64,000 nt of DNA from Streptomyces coeruleorubidus (GTDB lineage Bacteria; Actinomycetota; Actinomycetes; Streptomycetales; Streptomycetaceae): the NCBI RefSeq assembly GCF_008705135.1, contig NZ_CP023694.1:6491001-6555000 (forward strand), written 5' to 3'. Position numbers and translations under genes: made by a program. Below, piece after piece: positions 17,786 to 26,104 of this stretch. The notes beneath the pieces were generated by a model. That model was not told where the DNA came from. It did no database searches and saw nothing but the letters and a program-made list of their open reading frames with translations. The stretch's first letter is position 1. Every line of letters begins with the position of its first letter.

Positions 17786-18911
17786 CGTGGCCGCGGCCGG
17801 TCACCTCCGTCAGCCAGCGGAAAGCCGGGACCACCTGCGGCCGCCACAGCGCCATGGTGTGACCGCCCGCGCTCCTCGGGATGTACACCACGTGCACGGT
17901 CGTCGGCGCCTTCGCGGTCTGTTCCAGGGCGACGGCCGCCTCGTAGCCGTCGTGCGGCTGGCCGGACAGGTAGAGCGAGATGCGCGGCGGGACGGGCGCC
18001 CCGCGCAGCAGCAGGCAGGGGTTGTTCTCGGCCCGGAGGGCGGGGTTCTGCGCGGCGAGCGAGGCGCGTTCGCCGATCGGGTCGTTGTAGCCGGACAGGC
18101 TCACGGCGGCCCGGTAGCGGTCGGGGTGGGCGACGGCGAGCTTGGCCGCGCAGTGCGCCCCGGCCGAGTAGCCGGCCACCGCCCAGCCCCGCGGGGCGGA
18201 CTCGGCGCGGAAGTTGTCCATGACCATCATCGGCACGTCGACGCTCAGCCAGGTGTCGGCGTTGACGGTGCCCGGGATGTTGGCGCAGCCGGTGTCCACC
18301 CCGGCCAGCAGATTGGTGCGCGGCGCCACCAGGATGAACGGGGCGATCTGCCCGTCCCGCATCAGCGGCTTCAGCTGCTCGTTCGCGTGCAGCGAGCCGA
18401 ACCAGGCCTTCGCCGAGCCGGGGTAGCCGGGCAGGAGTTCCACGACCGGGAACTCGTGGTGCCGGTAGGCCGGTTCGTCGTACTGCGGCGGGAGCCAGAC
18501 GTAGACCTCGGCGTTCACACCCGACACCCGGCCCTTGAGCTGGGTGACCCGTACCCCGCCTGCCGCGCGCATTCCGGGCCCGGTGGCCGGCCGGAAGGTC
18601 TGGCGCACCTTCGGCAGCCGCTTCAGGGCGATGCCTCCGGTGCCGTCGGCGCCCAGGTCGGCCGCCTGCTGCACGTGGTCGCCGGTGCCGAGCAGGTCGG
18701 CCCAGTTGTCGTACAGGTTGTCGGCGTTGTTGACCAGCGTGAAGACCAGTGCCACGGCGGTTCCCTGGGCGAACAGCAGCATCAGCGCGCGCGTCGCGGT
18801 ACGCAGGGCGCGGGGGCCGCGGACGCGCGACCACAGGACGAGCGGCAGCGCCGGCGCGATGACCGACAGCGCGATCAGCGTGTAGAGGAACGGGGTCCCG
18901 GTGAGGCTCAT
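17676..18911 (-). CDS. membrane-anchored esterase/alpha-beta hydrolase
   Basis: 411 residues. The N-terminus has about two to three membrane segments (FLYTLIALSVIAPALPLVLW; LMLLFAQGTAVALVFTLVNN) and then an extracytoplasmic esterase-D/mycolyltransferase-like hydrolase domain. The nucleophile elbow is GYSAGA (WAVAGYSAGAHCAAKLA), and HEFPVVELLPGYPGS precedes it. A candidate catalytic His is in RSAGGHTMALW. The last ~35 residues are low-complexity Ala/Arg and overlap the convergent TRIC gene. The substrate may be a cell-surface ester; not determinable. Confidence 0.85.
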   Translation of the reverse strand: MSLTGTPFLYTLIALSVIAPALPLVLWSRVRGPRALRTATRALMLLFAQGTAVALVFTLVNNADNLYDNWADLLGTGDHVQQAADLGADGTGGIALKRLPKVRQTFRPATGPGMRAAGGVRVTQLKGRVSGVNAEVYVWLPPQYDEPAYRHHEFPVVELLPGYPGSAKAWFGSLHANEQLKPLMRDGQIAPFILVAPRTNLLAGVDTGCANIPGTVNADTWLSVDVPMMVMDNFRAESAPRGWAVAGYSAGAHCAAKLAVAHPDRYRAAVSLSGYNDPIGERASLAAQNPALRAENNPCLLLRGAPVPPRISLYLSGQPHDGYEAAVALEQTAKAPTTVHVVYIPRSAGGHTMALWRPQVVPAFRWLTEVTGRGHVTAARAAPPRSPSTAGARPAELASGTASRAGAVRRR

Positions 18912-19034
18912 GTCTCGTCAGAGGGGCGGACGGTCCTTCGGGTTTACGGACGAGTGCGGACACTTACCGAGAAATTTCCTACGCTTCACCGAAGACGGAA
19001 CCGACCAAAGCTACCGCTTAGTAGTTAGTTCTTG

Positions 19035-19040
19035 TACTGT
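19035..19040 (+). promoter_or_regulatory. candidate -10 box of a leaderless thioesterase transcript
   Basis: TACTGT fits TANNNT and lies 6 nt before the ATG at 19047; no Shine-Dalgarno is present, so transcription probably starts at or next to the start codon. Confidence 0.4.
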
Positions 19041-19046
19041 TCAGCC

Positions 19047-19907
19047 ATGTCAGAAGCAGCCACCGCACCGGCCGTCCGGGCCACGATCGGCGACAGCGAG
19101 TTCGACCGCGACACCGCGCTCACCCGGCGCGCGCCCGGCGTCTACGACATCGACCTCTCCGCCGGCTGGACGATCATCAGCGCCGTCAACGGCGGCTATC
19201 TGCTGGCCGTCCTGGGCCGCGCGCTCGCGGACGCCCTGCCGCACGCCGACCCCTTCACCATCTCGGCGCACTACCTGACCGCGTCGCAGCCCGGCCCGGC
19301 GGTCGTCCGCACGGACACCGTCCGCACCGGCCGGACCCTGTCGACCGGCCAGGCCTCGCTCTTCCAGTACGACGACGAGGGCCGCGAGGTGGAGCGCATC
19401 CGCGTCCTCGCCTCCTACGGCGACCTGGACGCCCTGCCCGACGACGTCCGTACGACGGCCCGGCCGCCCGCGATCCCGCCGCTGGAGCACTGCTTCGGCC
19501 CGGAGGACGGACCCGCCCCCGTCGACGGCAGCTCGGCGATCGCCGACCGTCTGATGCTCAAGCTCGACCCGTCGACCCTGGGCTGGGCCCTCGGCAAGCC
19601 CTCCGGAAAGGGCGAGATGCGGGCCTGGTTCGGGCTCGCGGACGGCCGCGACCACGACCCGCTCTCCCTGCTGCTCGCGGTGGACGCCCTGCCGCCCACC
19701 GCCTTCGAACTCGGGCTGAAGGGCTGGGTGCCCACCGTCGAGCTGACCGTGCACGTCCGCTGCCGCCCGGCGCCGGGCCCGCTGCGCGTGTCGATCACCA
19801 CGCGCAACCTCGCCGGCGGCTTCCTGGAGGAGGACGCCGAGGTGTGGGACAGCGCCGACCGGCTGGTGGCGCAGTCCCGTCAGCTCGCCCGGGTCAGGCT
19901 CGGCTGA
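19047..19907 (+). CDS. acyl-CoA thioesterase-like protein (double hotdog fold)
   Basis: 286 residues from the ATG at 19047. The N-terminal hotdog starts after the family-typical VYDIDLSAGWTIISAVNGGYLLAVLGRAL and TISAHYLTASQPG. The C-terminal hotdog includes RAWFGLADGRDHDPLSLLLAVDALPPTAFELG and ELTVHVRCRPAPG. Proteins of this layout hydrolyse acyl-CoA or act as related thioesterases; the substrate is unknown. It is divergent from the esterase gene and overlaps the convergent DinB-like gene by 14 bp. Confidence 0.85.
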   Translation: MSEAATAPAVRATIGDSEFDRDTALTRRAPGVYDIDLSAGWTIISAVNGGYLLAVLGRALADALPHADPFTISAHYLTASQPGPAVVRTDTVRTGRTLSTGQASLFQYDDEGREVERIRVLASYGDLDALPDDVRTTARPPAIPPLEHCFGPEDGPAPVDGSSAIADRLMLKLDPSTLGWALGKPSGKGEMRAWFGLADGRDHDPLSLLLAVDALPPTAFELGLKGWVPTVELTVHVRCRPAPGPLRVSITTRNLAGGFLEEDAEVWDSADRLVAQSRQLARVRLG

Positions 19908-20478
19908 GCGGCTCGCGCCCCAGCCAGGCCGCCAGCCTGCCGTAGGCGTCGGCGCCCTCGGGGGCCGGCCGGGCCGTGGCGAACGGCGTGTTCTCGTCCC
20001 GCTGTTCGTCCGGCAGCATGCGCTGGGCGACGGTCAGCGCGAACTCGGCGAGCTCCGGGTCCAGTTCGCGCGGACGCCCCAGGGCCTCGGACAGGTCCCA
20101 GGTGTGGGTCACCGTCTCCAGGACGTAGGCCGACAGGGCGGCCCGGCCGGGCATCTCGCCGAACGGCAGGCGCACCATCGTGTCCAGCAGGTCGTCGCCT
20201 GCCCAGGCCTTGACGGCCCGGGTCCTGGCCTCGTCGTACGCGGCCGTCCAGCCGTCGTCCGGCACGCCCTCGACGAACGGCCGTACGGCGCTCGCGTCAC
20301 CACCCTCGGCGACGACGGCCACCCGGTGGGTCGCACCGGTGAGATGGCTCAGCAGGGTGCGCACGTCGAACTCGGTACACGGCGTGGGTCCGCCGAGCTG
20401 CTCCGCGCGGACGGACCGGACGAACTCGGCGGCCTGCTCCGCGGCACGGCCGAACAGCGGACGGGGGTCGTTGGTCAT
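19894..20478 (-). CDS. TIGR03086/DinB-like metal-binding protein
   Basis: 194 residues, ATG with AGGAGGAG upstream. It belongs to the mycothiol-dependent maleylpyruvate isomerase/DinB-like family, seen in the N-terminal TPCTEFDVRTLLSHLTGATHR, the central YVLETVTHTWDLSEALGRP, and candidate metal-ligand His residues in SHLTG and HTWDL. The exact reaction is unknown. It is divergent (101 bp) from a WYL regulator, which probably controls it. Confidence 0.85.
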   Translation of the reverse strand: MTNDPRPLFGRAAEQAAEFVRSVRAEQLGGPTPCTEFDVRTLLSHLTGATHRVAVVAEGGDASAVRPFVEGVPDDGWTAAYDEARTRAVKAWAGDDLLDTMVRLPFGEMPGRAALSAYVLETVTHTWDLSEALGRPRELDPELAEFALTVAQRMLPDEQRDENTPFATARPAPEGADAYGRLAAWLGREPLSRA

Positions 20479-20579
20479 GAGACTCCTCCTGAGTGCGTGG
20501 ACAGGAGGAGCATGGCCGGAAAACCTGACAGCCGCCGTCAACATTTGCCCGGGCCCTCGCCCGCCGCGATGCTGATGCC

Positions 20580-21584
20580 GTGAAGTCCGACCGCCTGCTG
20601 TCGATCCTGCTGCTCCTCCAGACCCGCGGCCGGGTCCCCGCACGCGAACTCGCCGAACGCCTGGAGGTGTCGGTCCGCACCGTCTACCGCGACGTCGAGT
20701 CCCTGTCGGCCGCCGGTGTCCCGGTCTACGCCGAACGCGGCCGGCACGGCGGCATCGAACTGCTCGCCGGTTTCCGCACGGACGTCACGGGTCTGACCGC
20801 CGACGAGTCCCGCGCGCTGTTCGTCCTGGCCGCGCAGGGCGCGCACGCCGCCCTCGGCCTGGACGCGGCGTTCGGCTCCGCGCTGCGCAAGGTGATGGCC
20901 GCGCTGCCGGCTCCGCACCGCCCGGCCGCCGAGACGGCCTCCCGCCGCATCCTCGTCGACGCCACCCGCTGGCGCGGCGGGCCGCGACCGGCCGTCGACC
21001 TGGAGGTGCTGAGGGACGCGGTCTTCGCCGACCGCAGGCTGAGGCTGCGCTACCGGCACAGCGGAGAGCGCCAGGTCCGCACGTACACCGTCGACCCGTA
21101 CGGTCTCGTCGCCAAGGCGGGCGTCTGGTACCTGGTCGCCGACCGGCGGGCCGAACCCCGGCTCTTCCGGGCGGACCGGGTGCGCTCCGCCCGGCTCCTC
21201 GACGATCCCGTACGGCGGCGCCCGGGTGTCGAACTCGCCGACGCCTGGCAGGCCCTGCGACGCCAGGTCGAGGAACGGCCCGGCGGCTTGGACGTCACCG
21301 TCCGGGTGCGGCGAGAACGGCTCGACATGTTCCTGCGGCTGACGGCCTTCCTGCCGGCGGAGCTCCTCGACGACGACGGTGAGAGGGACTGGGCGACCGT
21401 GCGGCTGACGTACGGCTTCCTCCCTGAGACCCGCCAACTGCTGATGTTCGGCGACCAGGTGGAGGTCCTCTCGCCCCCTCAGGTGCGCGAGGAACTGGCC
21501 CGGGCGGCCGCTTCCGTCACGGGGCTGTACCGGGGCTCCGGTGCGGACCCGGGGTGCCGTGCGGTCGGTCAGTCCAGCCAGTGA
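20580..21584 (+). CDS. WYL-domain transcriptional regulator (YafY family)
   Basis: 334 residues, GTG start. An N-terminal winged helix (SDRLLSILLLLQTRGRVPARELAERLEVS..., VRTVYRDVESLSAAGVPV) is followed by a GRHGGIELLAGF linker and a WYL domain (RQVRTYTVDPYGLVAKAGVWYLVADRR..., RLFRADRVRSARLLDDP). WYL domains bind small ligands or nucleic acids. The first target is probably the divergent DinB-like gene. The 3' end overlaps the convergent TetR gene by 16 bp. Confidence 0.9.
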   Translation: MKSDRLLSILLLLQTRGRVPARELAERLEVSVRTVYRDVESLSAAGVPVYAERGRHGGIELLAGFRTDVTGLTADESRALFVLAAQGAHAALGLDAAFGSALRKVMAALPAPHRPAAETASRRILVDATRWRGGPRPAVDLEVLRDAVFADRRLRLRYRHSGERQVRTYTVDPYGLVAKAGVWYLVADRRAEPRLFRADRVRSARLLDDPVRRRPGVELADAWQALRRQVEERPGGLDVTVRVRRERLDMFLRLTAFLPAELLDDDGERDWATVRLTYGFLPETRQLLMFGDQVEVLSPPQVREELARAAASVTGLYRGSGADPGCRAVGQSSQ

Positions 21585-22207
21585 TGGCGGCCCAGGCCGA
21601 TCAGCCGCATCTGCCGGGTCGCCACCTGGGCGACGTGCCGGGTCCGCTCCTCGCGCTCCCGCTCCGGCCCCTCCAGCGCCTCCAGGAAGAGCGACGCGGT
21701 GATCAGCATCTGGTCGACGTAGAGATGCGCGAGCATCAGCAGGTCGTCCTCGGTCCAGCCCGCGGAGACCGGGTCCTTGGCCAGTTCGTCCTTGACCTCC
21801 TGGGCGAACCGGGCCAGTTGCTCCCGTATGGCCTCCCGTACCGGCTGAACTCCGCCATGTCGCTCACGGGCGATGAACCGGACATGTGCGGGGTACCCGT
21901 CCACATGACGGGCGATCAGCTCGATGGTGCGCGTGATGCGTTCCTCGCTGTCACCCGTCGTGGACACCGTCGTCCGGATCATCGGGTGCAGGCTGCCCAG
22001 CGCCTCCTCGACCAGGGCCACGCCCAGATCCGCCGTGGAGCGGAAGTGGCGGTAGAAGGCCGTCGGGGCGACACCGACGGCGCGGGTGACCTCGCGCAGC
22101 CCCAGGCTGCTCAGACTCTGCTCCTCCAGCAGCCCGAGGGCCGCGTCCAGGAGCGCCTGCCGGGTCTTCTGCTTCTGGGCCTGCCGGATGCCGAGGGTGT
22201 GACTCAT
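21569..22207 (-). CDS. TetR-family regulator
   Basis: 212 residues. The N-terminal helix-turn-helix is clear: RQALLDAALGLLEEQSLSSLGLREVTRAVGVAPTAFYRHFRS-type layout. The C-terminal part (IELIARHVDGYPAHVRFIARERHGGVQPVREAIREQL) resembles the FabR-like subgroup of TetR regulators that govern fatty-acid genes; this subgroup assignment is tentative. A perfect palindrome (22219-22228) sits just upstream of its ATG, consistent with self-regulation and control of the divergent small membrane protein. Confidence 0.9.
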   Translation of the reverse strand: MSHTLGIRQAQKQKTRQALLDAALGLLEEQSLSSLGLREVTRAVGVAPTAFYRHFRSTADLGVALVEEALGSLHPMIRTTVSTTGDSEERITRTIELIARHVDGYPAHVRFIARERHGGVQPVREAIREQLARFAQEVKDELAKDPVSAGWTEDDLLMLAHLYVDQMLITASLFLEALEGPEREREERTRHVAQVATRQMRLIGLGRHHWLD

Positions 22208-22218
22208 ACCATGCAGTT

Positions 22219-22228
22219 AACAACTGTT
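22219..22228. promoter_or_regulatory. candidate TetR operator palindrome
   Basis: AACAACTGTT has perfect 4-bp arms with a 2-bp spacer and lies between the divergent TetR gene and the small membrane protein gene. Confidence 0.4.
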
Positions 22229-22257
22229 CTCTGTAATTGGAAAGTCATGGGTCGCGC

Positions 22258-22263
22258 TAGACT
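22258..22263 (+). promoter_or_regulatory. candidate -10 box for the 72-residue membrane protein gene
   Basis: TAGACT (TANNNT) lies 9 nt before the GTG at 22273, with a nearby palindrome that the TetR regulator could occupy. Confidence 0.35.
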
Positions 22264-22272
22264 GGGAAGTCA

Positions 22273-22491
22273 GTGAACAAGTGTAACCACAAGCGTTCAC
22301 CGAAACTCTGGGGGTTGTTTCCCGTGCTGTTCATCGTCGCCGCACTCCTGCTGCTGGGCGCCGTGCTGGGCACCGTGGCCCACGCGCCGCTCGGCTTCTC
22401 CGTCGCGGCGGGTGCCGTCATCGCCGTCTGGCTCGGCATCTTCGCGCTCCGCGAGCGCCACGGCCGCCGGCGCCACACCCAGGCCCACTGA
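22273..22491 (+). CDS. small two-helix membrane protein
   Basis: 72 residues, GTG start. After a short basic N-terminus come two membrane helices (LFPVLFIVAALLLLGAVLGT and FSVAAGAVIAVWLGIFAL) and a basic His-rich tail (RERHGRRRHTQAH). No known function. It is divergent from the TetR gene with only 65 bp between them, so it may be its target. Confidence 0.7.
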   Translation: MNKCNHKRSPKLWGLFPVLFIVAALLLLGAVLGTVAHAPLGFSVAAGAVIAVWLGIFALRERHGRRRHTQAH

Positions 22492-22548
22492 CGCGGTTAC
22501 GCGCTCAACCGACGACCACCACCGAACCGACACCGGGAGTCGATCACC

Positions 22549-22815
22549 ATGCAGCTCACCGCTCCGGCCAGGCGCCGCACCGGTATCCGCGACACCGACG
22601 GCATGGCCGTCGCGTCCTTCGTCCTGGGCCTGCTCGGCCTCCTCGTCCTGAACGTCTTCCTCGGCCCGATCGCCATCGTGCTGGCGAGCCTCGCCCTGTG
22701 GCGCGGCACCCAGCGCCGCGGCCGCGCGTACCTGGGCCTCGGCCTCGGCGTCGCCGACCTGGTGGTCCTGGTGGCGTTCATGCAGGCGGACAGCACGATC
22801 TCGTGGAGCTTCTGA
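22549..22815 (+). CDS. DUF4190-type small membrane protein
   Basis: 88 residues. The GMAVASFVLGLLGLLVLNVFLGPIAIVLASLAL core, the G-R-G-A-YLGLGLG spacing and the second helix (VADLVVLVAFMQ) match the DUF4190 layout. Such proteins are common small membrane proteins of unknown role in actinobacteria. It lies 57 bp after the other small membrane protein gene and may be co-transcribed with it. Confidence 0.75.
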   Translation: MQLTAPARRRTGIRDTDGMAVASFVLGLLGLLVLNVFLGPIAIVLASLALWRGTQRRGRAYLGLGLGVADLVVLVAFMQADSTISWSF

Positions 22816-22950
22816 GCCGTCCTCGGGCAGTCGCCCGCCGGCAAGCCGCGGCCGGCCCGGTGGCGACGGGTCGCAGCCGCGCGGGGAAAGCGGTTCACTC
22901 CCTTTCCTGCTTCGGCCGACCGTGATCTGAGGACGGTCGAGGGAGAGCCG

Positions 22951-22956
22951 TAGAAT
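22951..22956 (+). promoter_or_regulatory. candidate -10 box for a leaderless cysteine desulfurase transcript
   Basis: TAGAAT lies 10 nt before the ATG at 22967. There is no Shine-Dalgarno before the start codon, so a leaderless or near-leaderless mRNA is likely. The -35 region is weak. Confidence 0.5.
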
Positions 22957-22966
22957 CGGGCTCACC

Positions 22967-24136
22967 ATGGCTTACCTCGACCACGCCGCGACCACCCCGA
23001 TGCTCCCGGAGGCGGCAGAGGCGCTCACCGCCCACCTGGGTGCCACCGGCAACGCGTCCTCCCTCCACGCATCCGGCCGGCAGGCCCGCCGCACCGTCGA
23101 GGAGGCCCGCGAGACCCTCGCCGAAGCCCTCGGCGCCCGCCCCAGCGAGGTCGTCTTCACCTCGGGCGGCACGGAGGCCGACAACCTCGCCGTCAAGGGC
23201 CTTTACTGGTCACGCCGTGACGCCGACCCGGCCCGCACCCGCGTCCTCGCCAGCCCCGTCGAGCACCACGCCGTCCTCGACGCCGTGCACTGGCTCGGCG
23301 AACACGAGGGCGCCACCATCGAGTACCTGCCGGTCGACGCCCACGGCCGCGTCCACCCGGACGCCCTGCGCGAGGCGATCGCCCGCAACCCCGACGACGT
23401 GGCCCTCGCCACCGTCATGTGGGCGAACAACGAGATCGGGACGATTCTGCCGATCCGCGAACTCGCCGACGCGGCCGCCGAGTTCGGCGTCCCCCTGCAC
23501 TCGGACGCCGTCCAGGCCTTCGGCCAGATCCCCGTGGACTTCGCCGCCTCCGGCCTCGCCGCGATGACGGTGTCGGGCCACAAGATCGGCGGGCCGTACG
23601 GCATCGGCGCGCTCATCCTCGGCCGCGAGCACACCCCCGTACCCGTCCTGCACGGCGGCGGCCAGGAACGTCACGTCCGCTCCGGCACCCTCGACGTACC
23701 CGCCATCGCCTCCTTCGCGGTCGCCGGACGGCTGGCCGCCGAGCAGCGCGAGTGGTTCGTCCGCGAGATCGGCGCCCTGCGCGACGCCCTCGTCACCGCG
23801 GTCCGTACGGCGGTACCGGACGCGATCCTCGGCGGCGACCCGGACCCGGAGGGACGCCTCCCGGCCAACGCGCACTTCACGTTCCCCGGCTGCGAGGGCG
23901 ACTCCCTGCTGCTCCTGCTCGACGCCCAGGGCATCGAGTGCTCCACGGGCTCCGCCTGCACGGCCGGCGTCGCCCAGCCCAGCCACGTCCTCCTCGCCAC
24001 CGGCACCGACCCCGACCTGGCCCGCGGCACCCTCCGCTTCTCCCTCGGCCACACCTCCACGGAGGCGGACGTCGAGGCCCTGGCGAAGGCGATCGGCCCG
24101 GCGGTGGAACGGGCCAGGGCGGCGGGGCTGACGTAG
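22967..24136 (+). CDS. cysteine desulfurase (IscS/NifS class)
   Basis: 389 residues. It removes sulfur from cysteine using PLP and passes it on as a persulfide. Visible features are YLDHAATTPM at the start, NASSLHASGRQARRTVEEAR, the PLP lysine in SGHKIGGPYGIGAL, and the catalytic cysteine loop ECSTGSACTAG. The long loop typical of IscS-like rather than SufS-like enzymes is present. mnmA lies less than 1 kb downstream, so its main partner is probably tRNA thiolation. Confidence 0.95.
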   Translation: MAYLDHAATTPMLPEAAEALTAHLGATGNASSLHASGRQARRTVEEARETLAEALGARPSEVVFTSGGTEADNLAVKGLYWSRRDADPARTRVLASPVEHHAVLDAVHWLGEHEGATIEYLPVDAHGRVHPDALREAIARNPDDVALATVMWANNEIGTILPIRELADAAAEFGVPLHSDAVQAFGQIPVDFAASGLAAMTVSGHKIGGPYGIGALILGREHTPVPVLHGGGQERHVRSGTLDVPAIASFAVAGRLAAEQREWFVREIGALRDALVTAVRTAVPDAILGGDPDPEGRLPANAHFTFPGCEGDSLLLLLDAQGIECSTGSACTAGVAQPSHVLLATGTDPDLARGTLRFSLGHTSTEADVEALAKAIGPAVERARAAGLT

Positions 24137-24165
24137 TCCCCGCCGTCTCCGCCCTGCTCGACCGG

Positions 24166-24831
24166 TCAGGCCGGCGCCGTACGCGCCTCGCGCACCAGCC
24201 GCATGTACTTGTCCCAGTCCCAGTGCGGCCCCGGGTCCGTGTGGTCCGTGCCCGGGACCTCCACGTGGCCGATGATGTGCTCGCGGTCGACGGGTATGCC
24301 GTAGCGCGCGCATATCCGGGCCGTGAGGCGGGCCGAGGCCTCGTACATCTTGTCCGTGAGGTCCTGCGGGCGGTCCACGAAGCCCTCGTGTTCGATGCCG
24401 ACACTGCGCTCGTTGTAGTCGCGGTTGCCCGCGTGGTACGCCACGTCCAGTTCGCGGATCATCTGGGCGATGTGCCCGTCCTGGCGGACGATGTAGTGCG
24501 CGGCCGCCTTGTGCCCCGGGTCCTGGAAGGCCTTCACCGCGCTGTCGAAGCTGCCCTGCGTGACATGGACGATCACCATGTCTATGCCGTAGTCGTCGGG
24601 CCGGTCCGCGCGGCGCCAGTTCGCGTCCGACGCGGCCACCCAGCGCGCTCCCGCGTAGTCGACCTCGCCCTCCTTGCGCGGCTTCTCGACGCCGGGCACG
24701 CGCCACCACAGACGCGCCAGCTCGTCCCTGGCCAGCACGGCGGAGCCCGCCGCGGCCACCGTGCCACCGATCAGCAGCGCGCGACGGCCGACCTTCCGGT
24801 CGCCGTCCTTCGAAGCCTTCCGCTGTCCCAT
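24166..24831 (-). CDS. exported N-acetylmuramoyl-L-alanine amidase (amidase_2)
   Basis: 221 residues. The N-terminus has a twin-arginine-like signal (KVGRRALLIGGTVAAAGSAVL). The catalytic domain has the amidase_2 pattern: MVIVHVTQGSFDSAV, AHYIVRQDGHIAQMI, HAGNRDYNERSVGIEHEG, and TDPGPHWDWDKYM, giving the expected Zn-binding His residues. It should cleave the muramic acid-peptide bond of peptidoglycan outside the membrane. It sits convergent to the desulfurase and divergent from mnmA, with no functional link to either. Confidence 0.92.
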   Translation of the reverse strand: MGQRKASKDGDRKVGRRALLIGGTVAAAGSAVLARDELARLWWRVPGVEKPRKEGEVDYAGARWVAASDANWRRADRPDDYGIDMVIVHVTQGSFDSAVKAFQDPGHKAAAHYIVRQDGHIAQMIRELDVAYHAGNRDYNERSVGIEHEGFVDRPQDLTDKMYEASARLTARICARYGIPVDREHIIGHVEVPGTDHTDPGPHWDWDKYMRLVREARTAPA

Positions 24832-24876
24832 GTGATCGCCAACGGATACCCGGCGGCCTTGGTTCCCGCGCCCCCT

Positions 24877-24882
24877 TACCCT
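24877..24882 (+). promoter_or_regulatory. candidate -10 box of mnmA
   Basis: TACCCT (TANNNT) lies 9 nt before the ATG. The GGAAGGG just before the start is too close (2 nt) to act as a normal Shine-Dalgarno. Confidence 0.35.
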
Positions 24883-24891
24883 GGAAGGGTT

Positions 24892-26022
24892 ATGACTCAC
24901 ACCCCGCAGCGCTCCCGTCCCCTCCGCGTCCTGGCCGCCATGTCCGGCGGAGTCGACTCCGCCGTCGCCGCCGCCCGCGCGGCCGAGGCGGGCCACGACG
25001 TGACCGGCGTCCACCTCGCGCTCTCCGCCAACCCCCAATCCTTCCGCACGGGCGCGCGGGGCTGCTGCACCATCGAGGACTCGCGCGACGCCCGCCGCGC
25101 CGCGGACGTCATCGGCATCCCGTTCTACGTGTGGGACCTCGCCGACCGCTTCCGTGAGGACGTCGTCGAGGACTTCGTCGCCGAGTACGAGGCCGGCCGC
25201 ACCCCCAACCCCTGCCTGCGCTGCAACGAGAAGATCAAGTTCGCGGCGCTGCTGGACAAGGCGCTGGCGCTGGGCTTCGACGCGGTCTGCACGGGCCACT
25301 ACGCGCAGGTCGTCACCCTGCCCGACGGCACCCGCGAGCTGCACCGCGCCTCCGACATGGCCAAGGACCAGTCGTACGTCCTCGGCGTCCTGGACGACAA
25401 GCAGCTCGCCCACGCGATGTTCCCGCTCGGCGACACGGTCACCACCAAGGACGAGATCCGCGCGGAGGCCGAGCGCAGGGGCCTGGCGGTGGCCAAGAAG
25501 CCCGACTCGCACGACATCTGCTTCATCGCCGACGGCGACACCCAGGGCTTCCTCGCGAACCGGCTCGGCAGGTCCGAGGGCGACATCGTCGACGAGTCCG
25601 GCAACCGGCTCGGCACGCACGAGGGCGCCTACGGCTTCACCATCGGCCAGCGCAAGGGCCTGCGCATCGGCACCCCGGCGCCCGACGGCAAGCCGCGCTA
25701 CGTCCTGGACATCTCCCCGGTCACCAACACGGTCACGGTCGGCCCGGCCGACGCGCTGGACGTCAGCGCCCTGACCGCGATCAAGCCGCGCTGGTGCGGC
25801 GTCGCCCCCACCGGCCCGGGCACCTACACGGCCCAGCTCCGCGCCCACGGCGGCGAGACCGAGGTCACCGCCGAGCTGGTCGACGGCCGGCTGGAGGTGT
25901 CGTTCGCGGAGCCGGTCCGCGGCGTCGCCCCCGGCCAGGCGATCGTCCTGTACGACGGCACACGCGTGGTGGGCTCCGCGACGATCGCGTCGACCAGGCG
26001 GGCGACGGCGGGCGTGGCCTGA
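24892..26022 (+). CDS. mnmA: tRNA-specific 2-thiouridylase
   Basis: 376 residues. It makes 2-thiouridine at the wobble position of Lys, Glu and Gln tRNAs using ATP and persulfide sulfur. The PP-loop is AAMSGGVDSAVAAA; the catalytic cysteine is in GRTPNPCLRCNEKIKF and the second in HDICFIADGD; FTIGQRKGLRIG is another conserved segment. The sulfur donor is probably the cysteine desulfurase encoded just upstream. The start is the ATG at 24892; the frame is open far upstream but there it is antisense to the amidase gene. Confidence 0.97.
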   Translation: MTHTPQRSRPLRVLAAMSGGVDSAVAAARAAEAGHDVTGVHLALSANPQSFRTGARGCCTIEDSRDARRAADVIGIPFYVWDLADRFREDVVEDFVAEYEAGRTPNPCLRCNEKIKFAALLDKALALGFDAVCTGHYAQVVTLPDGTRELHRASDMAKDQSYVLGVLDDKQLAHAMFPLGDTVTTKDEIRAEAERRGLAVAKKPDSHDICFIADGDTQGFLANRLGRSEGDIVDESGNRLGTHEGAYGFTIGQRKGLRIGTPAPDGKPRYVLDISPVTNTVTVGPADALDVSALTAIKPRWCGVAPTGPGTYTAQLRAHGGETEVTAELVDGRLEVSFAEPVRGVAPGQAIVLYDGTRVVGSATIASTRRATAGVA

Positions 26023-26104
26023 CCCCGCGGGCGTCCGGGGGCAGGCCCGTTCCACGCGCGCGTGCCCCCGTCACTCCCGGCCCCGCGCGACCAGCTCCGC
26101 GTAC

